The notes under the pieces were generated by a model, which worked only from the letters and a program-made list of their open reading frames with translations, was not told where the DNA came from and did no database searches. From DATKIY01 sp035543875 (GTDB taxonomy: Bacteria > Actinomycetota > Actinomycetes > JAHEKZ01), in assembly GCA_035543875.1 (NCBI GenBank), contig DATKIY010000038.1:1-8563 (forward strand): a stretch of 8,563 nucleotides of DNA. The letters run 5' to 3'. This document shows positions 1-6,892 of the stretch, piece after piece (the first letter of the stretch is position 1; every line of letters starts with the position of its first letter). Both the position numbers and the translations under genes were made by a program.

Positions 1-1
1 A

Positions 2-622
2 GCTGCTGGATTCAGCGAGGCGGCCGAGGCGGTCGGCGGCGACGTTGTTCGTTGCGCGCGCCATCGCCTGGAACATGTCGAGATGGTCGACGCAAACCAT
101 CTGCGTGTCTTCGCCGAGTTCGGAGTCGTCGCGAGTGTGCAGCCCGTCTTTGATGAGTTGTGGGGAGGCGACAGTGGTATGTACGTCGGACGGCTAGGCG
201 AACGCAGGGCTCGCACCCTCAACCCGTTTTCGGCCATGATCGACGCAGGCATTCCGTTGGCACTTGGCTCGGACGCTCCAGTAACGCCGTTGGGGCCGTG
301 GTCTGCCGTACGGGCCGCCGCACTCCACCAGACTCCAGAGCACCGGATCAGCGTCCGGGCCGCATTCAACGCGCACACCCGCGGCGGCTGGCGCGCGGCC
401 GGGCTCGACGCCGGCGGCTCACTCACAGTTGGTGCGCCGGCCAACCTAGCTGTTTGGAGTGCGTCCGACCTCGTCGTACAGTCACCCGACGATCGGGTGG
501 CAGCCTGGTCAACCGACCCCAGGGCTGGGGTGCCTGGCCTTCCAACGCTTGAGTCCGACGCTGCCTTGCCCATTTGCTTGCGAACTGTCGTTCGCGGCTC
601 CACTGTGTTCGTACGCGACTGA
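2..622 (+). CDS. Amidohydrolase family 3 (YtcJ-like) protein, C-terminal fragment
   Basis: The gene enters from the left edge in frame 2; 206 residues remain, against roughly 500-550 for the family. Visible landmarks are HRLEHVE (fragment residues 21-27), with the His that usually binds metal in amidohydrolases, and LALGSDAPVTPLGPW (about 86-100), carrying the conserved active-site Asp of the TIM-barrel core at residue 91. The following SVRAAFNAHTRGGWRAAG and GSLTVGAPANLAVW stretch is the usual return to the small beta-sandwich domain in YtcJ-type enzymes. The family hydrolyses amide, ester or related bonds with bound metal, and the substrate cannot be read from this fragment. The TGA lies 16 nt before the kamD GTG, so the two are probably cotranscribed. 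It may be a lysine-pathway accessory or a neighbour of the envelope genes; see findings. Family call is secure, function is not. Confidence 0.85.
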   Translation, partial: AAGFSEAAEAVGGDVVRCARHRLEHVEMVDANHLRVFAEFGVVASVQPVFDELWGGDSGMYVGRLGERRARTLNPFSAMIDAGIPLALGSDAPVTPLGPWSAVRAAALHQTPEHRISVRAAFNAHTRGGWRAAGLDAGGSLTVGAPANLAVWSASDLVVQSPDDRVAAWSTDPRAGVPGLPTLESDAALPICLRTVVRGSTVFVRD

Positions 623-626
623 CGCC

Positions 627-632
627 AGGAGA
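627..632 (+). promoter_or_regulatory. Ribosome-binding site that sets the kamD start
   Basis: AGGAGA lies 6 nt before the GTG at 639-641. The kamD frame stays open back to an ATG at 459, but that stretch overlaps the amidohydrolase gene, has no comparable Shine-Dalgarno sequence, and encodes nothing like the start of known KamD proteins. The site therefore supports GTG 639. Confidence 0.75.
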
Positions 633-638
633 CATGCT

Positions 639-2225
639 GTGACCACTCGACGCACGACCAAGCTCCACCTAGACCCGGTGGTTGCTCGAAAAGCCCGGAG
701 TCTGGCGCGCAAAGCCGGCCGTCCGATCGTGAAGCTTGCGACAACGCACACGACGGTTTCGGTGGAGCGCGCCGTGTTGCGGCTGGCTGGCCTGTCTGGA
801 GCCGATCCCGACGGCGAGCCGTGGGTGAACCACTTGGTCGACGCAGTGCGCGACCAGGTTGGGCTTGAGCAAGGGGTAGCCGTACCGGTGTGGGACGCCC
901 TTCGTTCCGGCGAACATACCGACCTCACCGCGCTTGCGCAGAAAGCGGCGACGGGAAGCGTCACCTTTCGACTTCCCAGCGGGCGGGACGAGATCCGCGC
1001 CCGCAGCGCAGCCAGGAAGGTTGCTAGCGGTGGGCTGGCCCGGATCGATCGCAACCGCAAGGAACGCGATCAACTCATCCGCAAGTTTGGGGATCCACCG
1101 AAGCCGTGGATCTATCTCATCGTGGCGACTGGCGACATCTACGAAGACATGCCTCAGGCGCAGGCTGCAGCGCGCGAAGGCGCCGACATCGTCGCAGTAA
1201 TCAGGTCGACTGGGCAGTCACTCCTCGACTTTGTTCCGGAGGGTCCAACCCGTGAGGGATACGCGGGAACGTATGCGACCCAAGACAACTTCCGGCTCAT
1301 GCGAGGCGCACTCGACGAGGTGTCAGCTGAACTCGGACGGTACGTGCGGCTGACCAACTACGCATCAGGACTCTGCATGCCAGAGATCGCGACGTTGGCT
1401 GGGCTCGAGCGGCTCGACATGATGCTTAACGACTCGATGTACGGGATCTTGTTCCGAGACATCAACCCAATCCGGACCTTTGTCGACCAACGGTTTAGCA
1501 GGCAAATTCACTCACGTGCCGGGATCATCATCAACACAGGTGAGGACAACTACCTCACCACCGCCGATGGCGTCGAGGCCGCACACACCGTCACTGTCAG
1601 CCAACTGCTGAACGAGTACTTTGCCAAAGAGGCCGGACTGCAGGACGCACAGATCGGGCTGGGTCACGCGTTCGAGATCAACCCGTCGGTACCAGAGTCC
1701 TTCCGAATGGAGCTGGCGCATTCCTTGCTTGCTCGCGAGCTCTTCCCCCATGCACCGCTGAAGTGGATGCCGCCAACCAAGCACATGACAGGAGATGTGT
1801 TCGGGGGTTACCTACTCAATGGGTTCTTCAACCTCGTTGGCTCGATGACCGAACAAGACATTCTGTTGGTCGGCATGCTTACCGAGGCTGTCCACACACC
1901 ATGGCTATCCGACCGAGACTTGGCGCTGCAAAACGTCCGATACGTTTTCAACGCCACAGCGGGGCTCGCCGAAGACTTCCGTCCAGCCAGCGATGGCTTC
2001 GTCGTGCAGCGAGCACATCAAGTTCTGGCGGAGGCTGTTGACCTCCTCGAACGCATCGTCGACGACGGACTGCTGAACGCGATCGGCGACGGCACGTTTG
2101 GCCTCATGAAGCGCCCAGCTGACGCTGGACGCGGGCTAGATGGGGTTGCCAAGCACGCCGCTGACTACTACAACCCCGCATCGGAGTTGCTGGCAGAGGG
2201 ATTCGAAGCAAGGAGCAACTCATGA
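639..2225 (+). CDS. kamD: Lysine 5,6-aminomutase, alpha subunit
   Basis: This is the large, TIM-barrel subunit of D-lysine/L-beta-lysine 5,6-aminomutase. With KamE it moves the terminal amino group of beta-lysine from C6 to C5, giving 3,5-diaminohexanoate, by adenosylcobalamin radical chemistry on a PLP-bound substrate. The 528-residue protein matches the clostridial KamD family end to end from memory. It shows THTTVSVERAVLRL near 36-49, YLIVATGDIYEDMPQA (159-174), AVIRSTGQSLLDFVP (186-200), NDSMYGILFRDIN (264-276), INTGEDNYLTTAD (298-310) and APLKWMPPTKHMTGD (372-386). R189, S194, Y268, R273, D303 and K375 fall where the Clostridium sticklandii enzyme has R184, S189, Y263, R268, D298 and K370, which I recall as PLP/substrate contacts. 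The enzyme therefore looks intact. The GTG start is chosen for its AGGAGA site and because it gives the family's normal N-terminus. Its TGA overlaps the kamE ATG. Confidence 0.96.
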   Translation: MTTRRTTKLHLDPVVARKARSLARKAGRPIVKLATTHTTVSVERAVLRLAGLSGADPDGEPWVNHLVDAVRDQVGLEQGVAVPVWDALRSGEHTDLTALAQKAATGSVTFRLPSGRDEIRARSAARKVASGGLARIDRNRKERDQLIRKFGDPPKPWIYLIVATGDIYEDMPQAQAAAREGADIVAVIRSTGQSLLDFVPEGPTREGYAGTYATQDNFRLMRGALDEVSAELGRYVRLTNYASGLCMPEIATLAGLERLDMMLNDSMYGILFRDINPIRTFVDQRFSRQIHSRAGIIINTGEDNYLTTADGVEAAHTVTVSQLLNEYFAKEAGLQDAQIGLGHAFEINPSVPESFRMELAHSLLARELFPHAPLKWMPPTKHMTGDVFGGYLLNGFFNLVGSMTEQDILLVGMLTEAVHTPWLSDRDLALQNVRYVFNATAGLAEDFRPASDGFVVQRAHQVLAEAVDLLERIVDDGLLNAIGDGTFGLMKRPADAGRGLDGVAKHAADYYNPASELLAEGFEARSNS

Positions 2226-3088
2226 GCAAGAAGAACGGTGCAAAGGAATCGCCAACCATCATCCGCCCGTACGGGGACGCGACTGGTGACGGCAGAGTCC
2301 AGCTCTCGTTCACACTGCCAGTGCCTACGGATAAACGGGCGGAAGGTGCGGCGCTTCAACTTGCCGCGAAGATGGGCCTCGAACCGGCGATGGTTGTCCA
2401 CTCCAAGTCGATGGGGCCGGACTTCACTTTCTTTGTCGTTTTCGGGCAGGCGCAACATCTCATCGATCTAACGAAGGTAAAGATCGTTGAACGCGAGTTC
2501 CCGCTGCTGTCGCCGAAAGAGGTCAGCGCTGCCGTCAAGAAAGGGCTGCGCAGACCACTCGTCGTCATCGGCGCCTGCATTGGGACCGATGCGCACACGG
2601 TGGGCATCGACGCCATCTTGAACATCAAGGGCTGGGCAGGCGAAAAGGGCCTAGAGGCCTACAGCGAGCTAGAGGTACACAATCTCGGCGCGCAGGTGTC
2701 GGTACCGGAGCTCGTCGAGCACGCGCACCGACTGTCCGCGGACGCCGTGTTGGTCAGCCAAGTAGTCACGCAGCGAGATGCACATATTCACAATGTCACT
2801 CAGCTGTCGGCCGCCTTTCGTGAGTCATACCCGACTGGGGAGCAGCCGGTTCTGATTGCCGGTGGGCCACGATTCGACGAAGCAGGAGCCGACGCCCTCG
2901 GGGTGGACCGAGTGTTCGTCAAAGGAACCACACCTGGTGAAGTAGCCAGCTATCTGGTGCATGTGCTGTGTCGCCCGACGACGCGCGCGCCTGATAAGCA
3001 GAAGTCGAAGACCGCGACGGCAAAGAACAAGAAGTCCAAAACCCAGCAAACGGCAGCGAAGCGCAAGACGAGGAAGGCTTCCGCATGA
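2222..3088 (+). CDS. kamE: Lysine 5,6-aminomutase, beta (B12-binding) subunit with lysine-rich tail
   Basis: KamE carries the cobalamin-binding Rossmann domain and supplies the lysine that holds PLP in the resting enzyme. Residues 1-108 form the N-terminal domain that helps pair the subunits. The B12 domain starts near 112 with DAHTVG (123-128), the DxHxxG motif whose His (H125) is the lower cobalt ligand. K136 in ILNIKGWAG lies 11 residues after that His, the same spacing as H133-K144 in C. sticklandii, so it is the expected PLP Schiff-base lysine. VLVSQVVTQRD (176-186) and IAGGPRF (212-218) are further binding-fold motifs. The core is conventional, but residues about 255-288 form a hydrophilic tail with ten Lys and three Arg mixed with Thr, Ala and Gln, absent from the clostridial protein as I recall it. 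The ATG overlaps the kamD TGA and follows AGGAG (2211-2215) by 6 nt, which suits equal synthesis of the two subunits. Confidence 0.96.
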   Translation: MSKKNGAKESPTIIRPYGDATGDGRVQLSFTLPVPTDKRAEGAALQLAAKMGLEPAMVVHSKSMGPDFTFFVVFGQAQHLIDLTKVKIVEREFPLLSPKEVSAAVKKGLRRPLVVIGACIGTDAHTVGIDAILNIKGWAGEKGLEAYSELEVHNLGAQVSVPELVEHAHRLSADAVLVSQVVTQRDAHIHNVTQLSAAFRESYPTGEQPVLIAGGPRFDEAGADALGVDRVFVKGTTPGEVASYLVHVLCRPTTRAPDKQKSKTATAKNKKSKTQQTAAKRKTRKASA

Positions 3089-3480
3089 GCGACGATCCAC
3101 GGACCGGACTGGTTGTTAAACACCGGCGGTACGTGCCCTACTCGCACGCACACTATGCGGGCAACCTGGTCGATGGCGCGTACACCTTGGCGCTGTTTGG
3201 CGACGTCGCCACTGAAGCTTGCATCCAGACCGACGGCGATGAAGGGCTGTTCGCTTCCTACTCAGACGTGCAGTTTCTGGCGCCGGTTCGCGCTGGGGAT
3301 GTGGTCGAGGTGTCAGCTACGGTCTCGCGGGTCGGCTCACGTAGCCGTACGCTGCAGTTTGAAGCTCGAGTCGTGTGCAGAGGTCGGCCCGATCTTGGCG
3401 AGTCTGCGGCCGAGGCGCTGCCAGACCCGCTCGTCACCTGCACGGCGGTCGGCACTGTCGTCGTGCCGCCTCAGACCTAG
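3085..3480 (+). CDS. kal: 3-aminobutyryl-CoA ammonia-lyase (hotdog fold)
   Basis: The 131-residue protein belongs to the Kal family, which removes ammonia from L-3-aminobutyryl-CoA to give crotonyl-CoA late in lysine fermentation. Kal has a thioesterase-like hotdog fold. The strongest signature is SHAHYAGNLVDGAYTLALFG, beginning at residue 20 and followed by DVATE. DGDEGLFASYSDVQFLAPVRAGDVVEV (50-76) comes next and is close to the Fusobacterium-type Kal sequence as I remember it. The length is normal. The ATG overlaps the kamE TGA, and AGGAAGG (3071-3077) lies 7 nt upstream, making this the third gene of the coupled lysine block. Crotonyl-CoA could enter beta-oxidation in an aerobe or be reduced to butyrate in a fermenter; the window does not say which. 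A general acyl-CoA thioesterase is the alternative, but the sequence motifs and the kamDE context argue against it. Confidence 0.9.
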   Translation: MSDDPRTGLVVKHRRYVPYSHAHYAGNLVDGAYTLALFGDVATEACIQTDGDEGLFASYSDVQFLAPVRAGDVVEVSATVSRVGSRSRTLQFEARVVCRGRPDLGESAAEALPDPLVTCTAVGTVVVPPQT

Positions 3481-3507
3481 CTGTCGGGTCCGCGCGCGTG
3501 AAGCGGG

Positions 3508-3513
3508 TACTGT
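3508..3513 (+). promoter_or_regulatory. Candidate -10 box of a leaderless promoter for lnt
   Basis: TACTGT fits the actinobacterial TANNNT -10 pattern, and its last T is 7 nt before the lnt GTG at 3520. That spacing would put the transcript start at or next to the start codon. No good Shine-Dalgarno sequence lies before this GTG, which favours a leaderless message. I see no convincing -35 hexamer, so the call rests on the -10 and its spacing. Confidence 0.4.
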
Positions 3514-3519
3514 CTTTTA

Positions 3520-5112
3520 GTGTCCTCTTCCACGTCCCCAGCCACCGGTTCGGCGGCCAGCGCCGCGGGCGTACCCGAGACAACTTCTGGGACGTCCGCC
3601 GAAAACCCGACTGAGGCCAGGTTGTCGCTAGGTTGGCGTGTCCTGCTTGCCGCAGGCGGGGGAGTACTCCTGGTTTTCGCGTTTCCGCCTTATGGAGTCT
3701 GGCCGTTCGCCATCCTGGCTGTAGCTGGGCTGACGCTGCTCGTTCGACGGCTCAGTGCGCGTGCTGCCGGTTTGGTGGGTGGGGCCTTTGGGTTGGTCTT
3801 CTTCCTCGGTTTGATGCCGTGGCTGCGCGTGATTGGCCCTGATGCCTGGGTTGGGTTGTCGCTCCTTTGTGCGGTCTACATTGCCGCGCTGGCTATAGGG
3901 CTGCAGGTTCTGACGCGACTACGTTGGTGGCCGTTCACCACGGCAGCGCTATGGGTCGCGATGGAGCTCGTGCGTGATCACATTCCTTGGGGTGGCTTCC
4001 CCTGGGGACGACTAGCGTTCGCGAACAGCGACAGCTGGCTCACCGGGTGGGTGTCAGTAGCTGGCGCACCCCTGCTCACATTCATCGTGGCGCTGACCGC
4101 AGGGTTGCTTGCTGCTGCCGTTGTCGGGTACCGAAGTCCAGCTCGAGCGGCAGTACTCGTTGTGGCCGCCGTGCTGATCGCCTGTTCCGGGTTACTTGTG
4201 CCGCGCCCAACTGACGGTCAGTCCGTCACGACTGCGGTGGTTCAGGGCAACGTGCCACGAACCGGCATGGACGCGTTCGGTCAACGCGAGGCGGTGCTCC
4301 ACGGACATGTCGACGCAACCCTGCAGCTGGCCCACGACGTTGCGGCCGGGACCGTTCCGCAGCCAGACGTCGTCATCTGGCCGGAAAACGCGTCCGACAT
4401 CGACCCGGTGCTCGACCAGGGGGCGTACGACCTCATCGACCATGCGGTCCGTGCCGTTGGAGCGCCAACCCTGGTTGGTTTGGTATCGGAGACTCCCGAT
4501 GGGTCCGAACTCCTGAACTCAGGGGTTGTGTGGTCACCAGAAACCGGCCCAGGTGCCCGGTACGTGAAGCGCCACCCGGTTCCGTTCGGCGAGTACGTGC
4601 CGTTCCGGAGCTTTCTTTCGCACTTTGTGAGTCGACTGGACCGGGTTCCTCGAGACTTTGCTGCGGGGAGCGACCCCGGCGTTCTCCAACTAGGTCCGGT
4701 TGTGGCGGGGGACGTTATTTGTTTTGAAGTGGCGTTTGACAACCTGGTCCGTGATGTGGTTCGTGGCGGCGCTGACGTCATCACAGTGCAGACGAACAAC
4801 GCAACCTACGGGGGGACCGGCCAAGTTGAGCAACAACTCGCGCTGTCGCGGTTGCGTGCTGTCGAACACGGTCGATCAGTGCTGGTAGCTGCAACGTCAG
4901 GAATTAGTGCGATCATCGCGCCCGATGGAACGATTCAGGACGAGGCTCCTGAGTTCACGCAGCAGGTCTTGGTCGATGACGTGGTCGTGCGCCACTCGCA
5001 GACCCTCGCCACGCGGGTGGGTGCGGTACCCGAACTGTTGCTCACGATGGTCGGGTTCGGCGCCGTCGCCTTCGGTGTCATCAGCAGACGTCGGAGGGAG
5101 CGCTCCAAGTGA
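3520..5112 (+). CDS. lnt: Apolipoprotein N-acyltransferase
   Basis: Lnt is the membrane enzyme that adds the third acyl chain to the N-terminal cysteine of lipoproteins. The 530-residue protein has a Ser/Thr/Ala-rich cytoplasmic leader (1-35), then about six to seven hydrophobic segments between 38 and 226. A nitrilase-like catalytic domain follows (about 236-490), with a last membrane span near 503-521 and a basic end (RRRRERSK). The Glu-Lys-Cys triad is visible as E289 in WPEN, K350 in YVKRHPVPFGEYVPF and C401 in GDVICFEVAFDN; E358 in FGEY matches the further essential Glu of E. coli Lnt. The enzyme thus looks active. GTG 3520 follows kal by 39 nt without a clear ribosome-binding site. A TTG at 3622, just before the first membrane span, is a weaker alternative start. 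The TGA overlaps the GTG of the mannosyltransferase gene, echoing the Lnt-Ppm fusion of Mycobacterium tuberculosis, here as separate genes. Confidence 0.93.
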   Translation: MSSSTSPATGSAASAAGVPETTSGTSAENPTEARLSLGWRVLLAAGGGVLLVFAFPPYGVWPFAILAVAGLTLLVRRLSARAAGLVGGAFGLVFFLGLMPWLRVIGPDAWVGLSLLCAVYIAALAIGLQVLTRLRWWPFTTAALWVAMELVRDHIPWGGFPWGRLAFANSDSWLTGWVSVAGAPLLTFIVALTAGLLAAAVVGYRSPARAAVLVVAAVLIACSGLLVPRPTDGQSVTTAVVQGNVPRTGMDAFGQREAVLHGHVDATLQLAHDVAAGTVPQPDVVIWPENASDIDPVLDQGAYDLIDHAVRAVGAPTLVGLVSETPDGSELLNSGVVWSPETGPGARYVKRHPVPFGEYVPFRSFLSHFVSRLDRVPRDFAAGSDPGVLQLGPVVAGDVICFEVAFDNLVRDVVRGGADVITVQTNNATYGGTGQVEQQLALSRLRAVEHGRSVLVAATSGISAIIAPDGTIQDEAPEFTQQVLVDDVVVRHSQTLATRVGAVPELLLTMVGFGAVAFGVISRRRRERSK

Positions 5113-5864
5113 CCAATAGCGCCGAACCTCCCCTCATCGTCATGCCCACGTACAACGAAGCGAGGACGCTGCCTTCGGCGGTCTCCAATCTGCTTACCCA
5201 CGTCCCGGCAGCGCATGTGCTGGTCGTTGATGACGGAAGTCCCGACGGAACAGGAGAGCTCGCCGACGAGCTAGCTGCTGCCCACGACGGCGTTCACGTG
5301 TTACATCGCGGACGCAAGCAAGGGCTTGGCGCTGCGTACCTGGCGGGGTTTCGTTGGGCTATGGGACGCGACTATGAAGTGATCGTTGAGATGGACGCCG
5401 ACGGCTCGCATCAGCCTCAGTTCCTGCCAACGATGCTGAGCAAACTTGAAACGGCAGACGTCGTTATCGGATCGCGATGGGTTCCAGGCGGGGCTGTCGA
5501 GAACTGGCCGAAATCACGACTTTGGCTATCACAAGGAGGCAACGTCTACACCCGGTTGATGTTGGGCTTGCCCGTTCACGACGCCACTGCTGGATACCGG
5601 GCCTACCGTCGTGAGGCGCTAGAAAGGATTGGGCTGGAGCAGGTGCGCTCTCAGGGCTACTGCTTTCAAGTAGATCTGACCAGGCGAGCCGTGCGAAGCG
5701 GCCTGCGCATCGTCGAAGTTCCGATTACGTTTGTCGAACGGGAGATCGGAGAGAGCAAGATGAGTCGAGTGATCGTCGCTGAAGCACTGTGGCGCGTCAC
5801 GGTATGGGGCGTGCGTGACCGAGCCCGTCAGCTTGCCCAATCAACTCAGCGGAGGCGCAGCTAA
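5109..5864 (+). CDS. ppm1: Polyprenol monophosphomannose synthase (family 2 glycosyltransferase)
   Basis: The enzyme transfers mannose from GDP-mannose to polyprenyl phosphate on the inner face of the membrane. The product is the mannose donor for lipoglycans and for protein O-mannosylation in actinobacteria. The 251-residue protein is a stand-alone catalytic domain. It shows LIVMPTYNEARTLP (9-22), VLVVDDGSPDGTGELAD (37-53) for nucleotide binding, KQGLGAAYLAGFRWA (70-84), the metal-binding MDADGSH (95-101, D96 and D98), VVIGSRWVPGG (118-128) and HDATAGYRAYRREAL (157-171). IVEVPITFVEREIGESKMS (201-219) is diagnostic of the DPM1/Ppm group. No C-terminal membrane span is present, as in other actinobacterial Ppm catalytic domains. 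GTG 5109 shares GTGA with the lnt stop, and GGAGGGAG (5093-5100) lies 8 nt before it. Confidence 0.93.
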   Translation: MTNSAEPPLIVMPTYNEARTLPSAVSNLLTHVPAAHVLVVDDGSPDGTGELADELAAAHDGVHVLHRGRKQGLGAAYLAGFRWAMGRDYEVIVEMDADGSHQPQFLPTMLSKLETADVVIGSRWVPGGAVENWPKSRLWLSQGGNVYTRLMLGLPVHDATAGYRAYRREALERIGLEQVRSQGYCFQVDLTRRAVRSGLRIVEVPITFVEREIGESKMSRVIVAEALWRVTVWGVRDRARQLAQSTQRRRS

Positions 5865-6370
5865 TGGGACTGTTCGCGTTCTGCGTCTTCGTCGTACTGC
5901 CGATCGCCGAGATCATGCTTGCCGTGTTCGTGGCGGATCAGATCGGTTGGGACTGGACGCTTCTAGCGTTGCTCGGACTGTCCATGCTTGGCGTGCTCGT
6001 CATTCGCGGTACGTGGCGGGCCGCAGCCGAGGTGGCCAACACCGACCCAACGGTCGCGATGGCGTCAGCTCCTGCAGTTGGAACAAAAGCCGCTGACGCC
6101 GCAATCAGAATGTTCGCCGGTTTTTGCCTGCTCATTCCTGGCTTCATCACCGCCGCGGTCGGACTTTTGTTGCTGCTGCCGCCCGTTCGCGCCCTCGTCC
6201 GCGTCGCAGCTGGCAACGCGGTACTGCGAAGGTTTCCAACCATGCAGTCAACCGTGACGCGGGTGCGCATCATGACAACTGATCCGGGAAACGTCGTACC
6301 CGGGCAAGTGGTGGATCCCGACGCGTCCACACAAGACCCAGACGCAGATCCGCCCCGGTCAATCACTTAG
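5864..6370 (+). CDS. fxsA: FxsA family membrane protein
   Basis: This is a 168-residue member of the FxsA family, small inner-membrane proteins of unclear molecular function. The family is named for the E. coli protein that relieves F-plasmid exclusion of phage T7 when overproduced. Hydrophobic segments span about 4-24, 31-48 and 83-107. The hallmark is the FCLLIPGFITAAVGLLLLLPPVR stretch (87-109), with TM1 carrying LPIAEIMLAVFVA. The last 30 residues are polar, acidic and proline-rich (DPDASTQDPDADPP) and probably cytoplasmic. The ATG shares one base with the stop of the mannosyltransferase gene, and GGAGG (5851-5855) lies 8 nt upstream, so it is the third gene of the envelope operon. An fxsA next to ppm1 and rbpA is, as I recall, a common actinobacterial arrangement, which supports the call but not a mechanism. 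Confidence 0.9.
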   Translation: MGLFAFCVFVVLPIAEIMLAVFVADQIGWDWTLLALLGLSMLGVLVIRGTWRAAAEVANTDPTVAMASAPAVGTKAADAAIRMFAGFCLLIPGFITAAVGLLLLLPPVRALVRVAAGNAVLRRFPTMQSTVTRVRIMTTDPGNVVPGQVVDPDASTQDPDADPPRSIT

Positions 6371-6407
6371 TTCGGCGCAGCAGCAAGCGCGACGTAGAGC
6401 CGCAGTC

Positions 6408-6437
6408 AAAAACGAGGAGCGAAAGACTTAGGCGCTC
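6408..6437 (-). terminator. Weak candidate terminator after rbpA
   Basis: Read on the minus strand, a perfect but short 5-bp stem (GAGCG/CGCTC, 11-nt loop) spans the rbpA stop codon and is followed after 4 nt by five T residues (6412-6408). The stem is short for an intrinsic terminator. The 57-nt gap between the convergent fxsA and rbpA genes otherwise holds no obvious signal for the + strand message. Confidence 0.3.
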
Positions 6438-6793
6438 TTGCGCTTGCCCGGCGCGGGGACTCCACCGTCGGCACGAAGCAGCGAAAGCCGCTCTTCCAGC
6501 AGCTCCTCGAGCTGAGGAATGGTGCGACGCTCGAGCAGCATGTCCCAGTGGGTGCGCTGCGGCTTGCCCATTTTCTCTTCGGGCAGCGGGATGTCTTGAG
6601 CAATAGCGACGCTTCCGCACTGCCGGCATTCCCAACGAGCGGGGACATCTGCTTCAACGGAGAAAGGCACCGTGAACGTGTGCCCGTGCGGGCAGTCGTA
6701 GCTGATCATCAAGCGGGCCGCAGGCTCTACGCCAGCATCTGTCTCATAGCTGGTTGCGCCGAGGCGGGTTCCGCGAAGAGCACGGTCACTCAT
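6428..6793 (-). CDS. rbpA: RNA polymerase-binding protein RbpA
   Basis: RbpA binds RNA polymerase and the principal sigma factor, stabilises the open promoter complex, and in mycobacteria influences rifampicin sensitivity. The 121-residue protein starts MSDRALRGTRLGATSYETD, the conserved N-terminal tail. The zinc-binding core has C34, H38, C56 and C59, the same positions I recall for Streptomyces coelicolor RbpA. A basic linker follows (EEKMGKPQR, 72-80), then the sigma-interaction helices THWDMLLERRTIPQLEELLEERLSLLR (81-107). All elements are present. The ATG has a strong GGAGGAAG site (6803-6796), with its GGAGG core 5 nt away. The gene converges on fxsA and lies downstream of its own SigR-like promoter, so it is probably induced by oxidative or thiol stress as in Streptomyces. 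Confidence 0.96.
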   Translation of the reverse strand: MSDRALRGTRLGATSYETDAGVEPAARLMISYDCPHGHTFTVPFSVEADVPARWECRQCGSVAIAQDIPLPEEKMGKPQRTHWDMLLERRTIPQLEELLEERLSLLRADGGVPAPGKRKSA

Positions 6794-6892
6794 GACTTCC
6801 TCCGAAGGGCTGGTTGGCCCGCTGGACGGGTCGCCGGGGGTGGGGCGACGGGAACGCTCGAATGCATGGGTACTTCGGTAGCGCTTTGAGAT

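Noticed and set aside
459..638. N-terminal extension of kamD to an upstream ATG
   Set aside because: It overlaps the amidohydrolase gene for most of its length, is not KamD-like, and GTG 639 has the good ribosome-binding site.
509..1060. Long minus-strand open frame across the start of kamD
   Set aside because: It lies opposite well-recognised coding sequence, has Arg/Ser-rich shadow composition and matches no family I know.
3450..3468. Hairpin CGGCAC/GTGCCG near the end of kal as a terminator
   Set aside because: It is inside the coding sequence, has no following T tract, and six paired bases are common by chance in GC-rich DNA.
4281..4799. Minus-strand open frame of 172 codons inside lnt
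   Set aside because: It lies opposite the Lnt catalytic domain, which contains the intact triad, and its product has shadow-like Ser/Thr/Arg bias.
6383..6447. 8-bp inverted repeat GCAAGCGC/GCGCTTGC across the fxsA-rbpA junction
   Set aside because: The arms are 49 nt apart and one lies in the rbpA Lys/Arg codons; it is too weak to call a bidirectional terminator.
6548..6889. Plus-strand open frame opposite rbpA and its leader
   Set aside because: The opposite strand encodes a clear RbpA, and the translated frame shows no domain.
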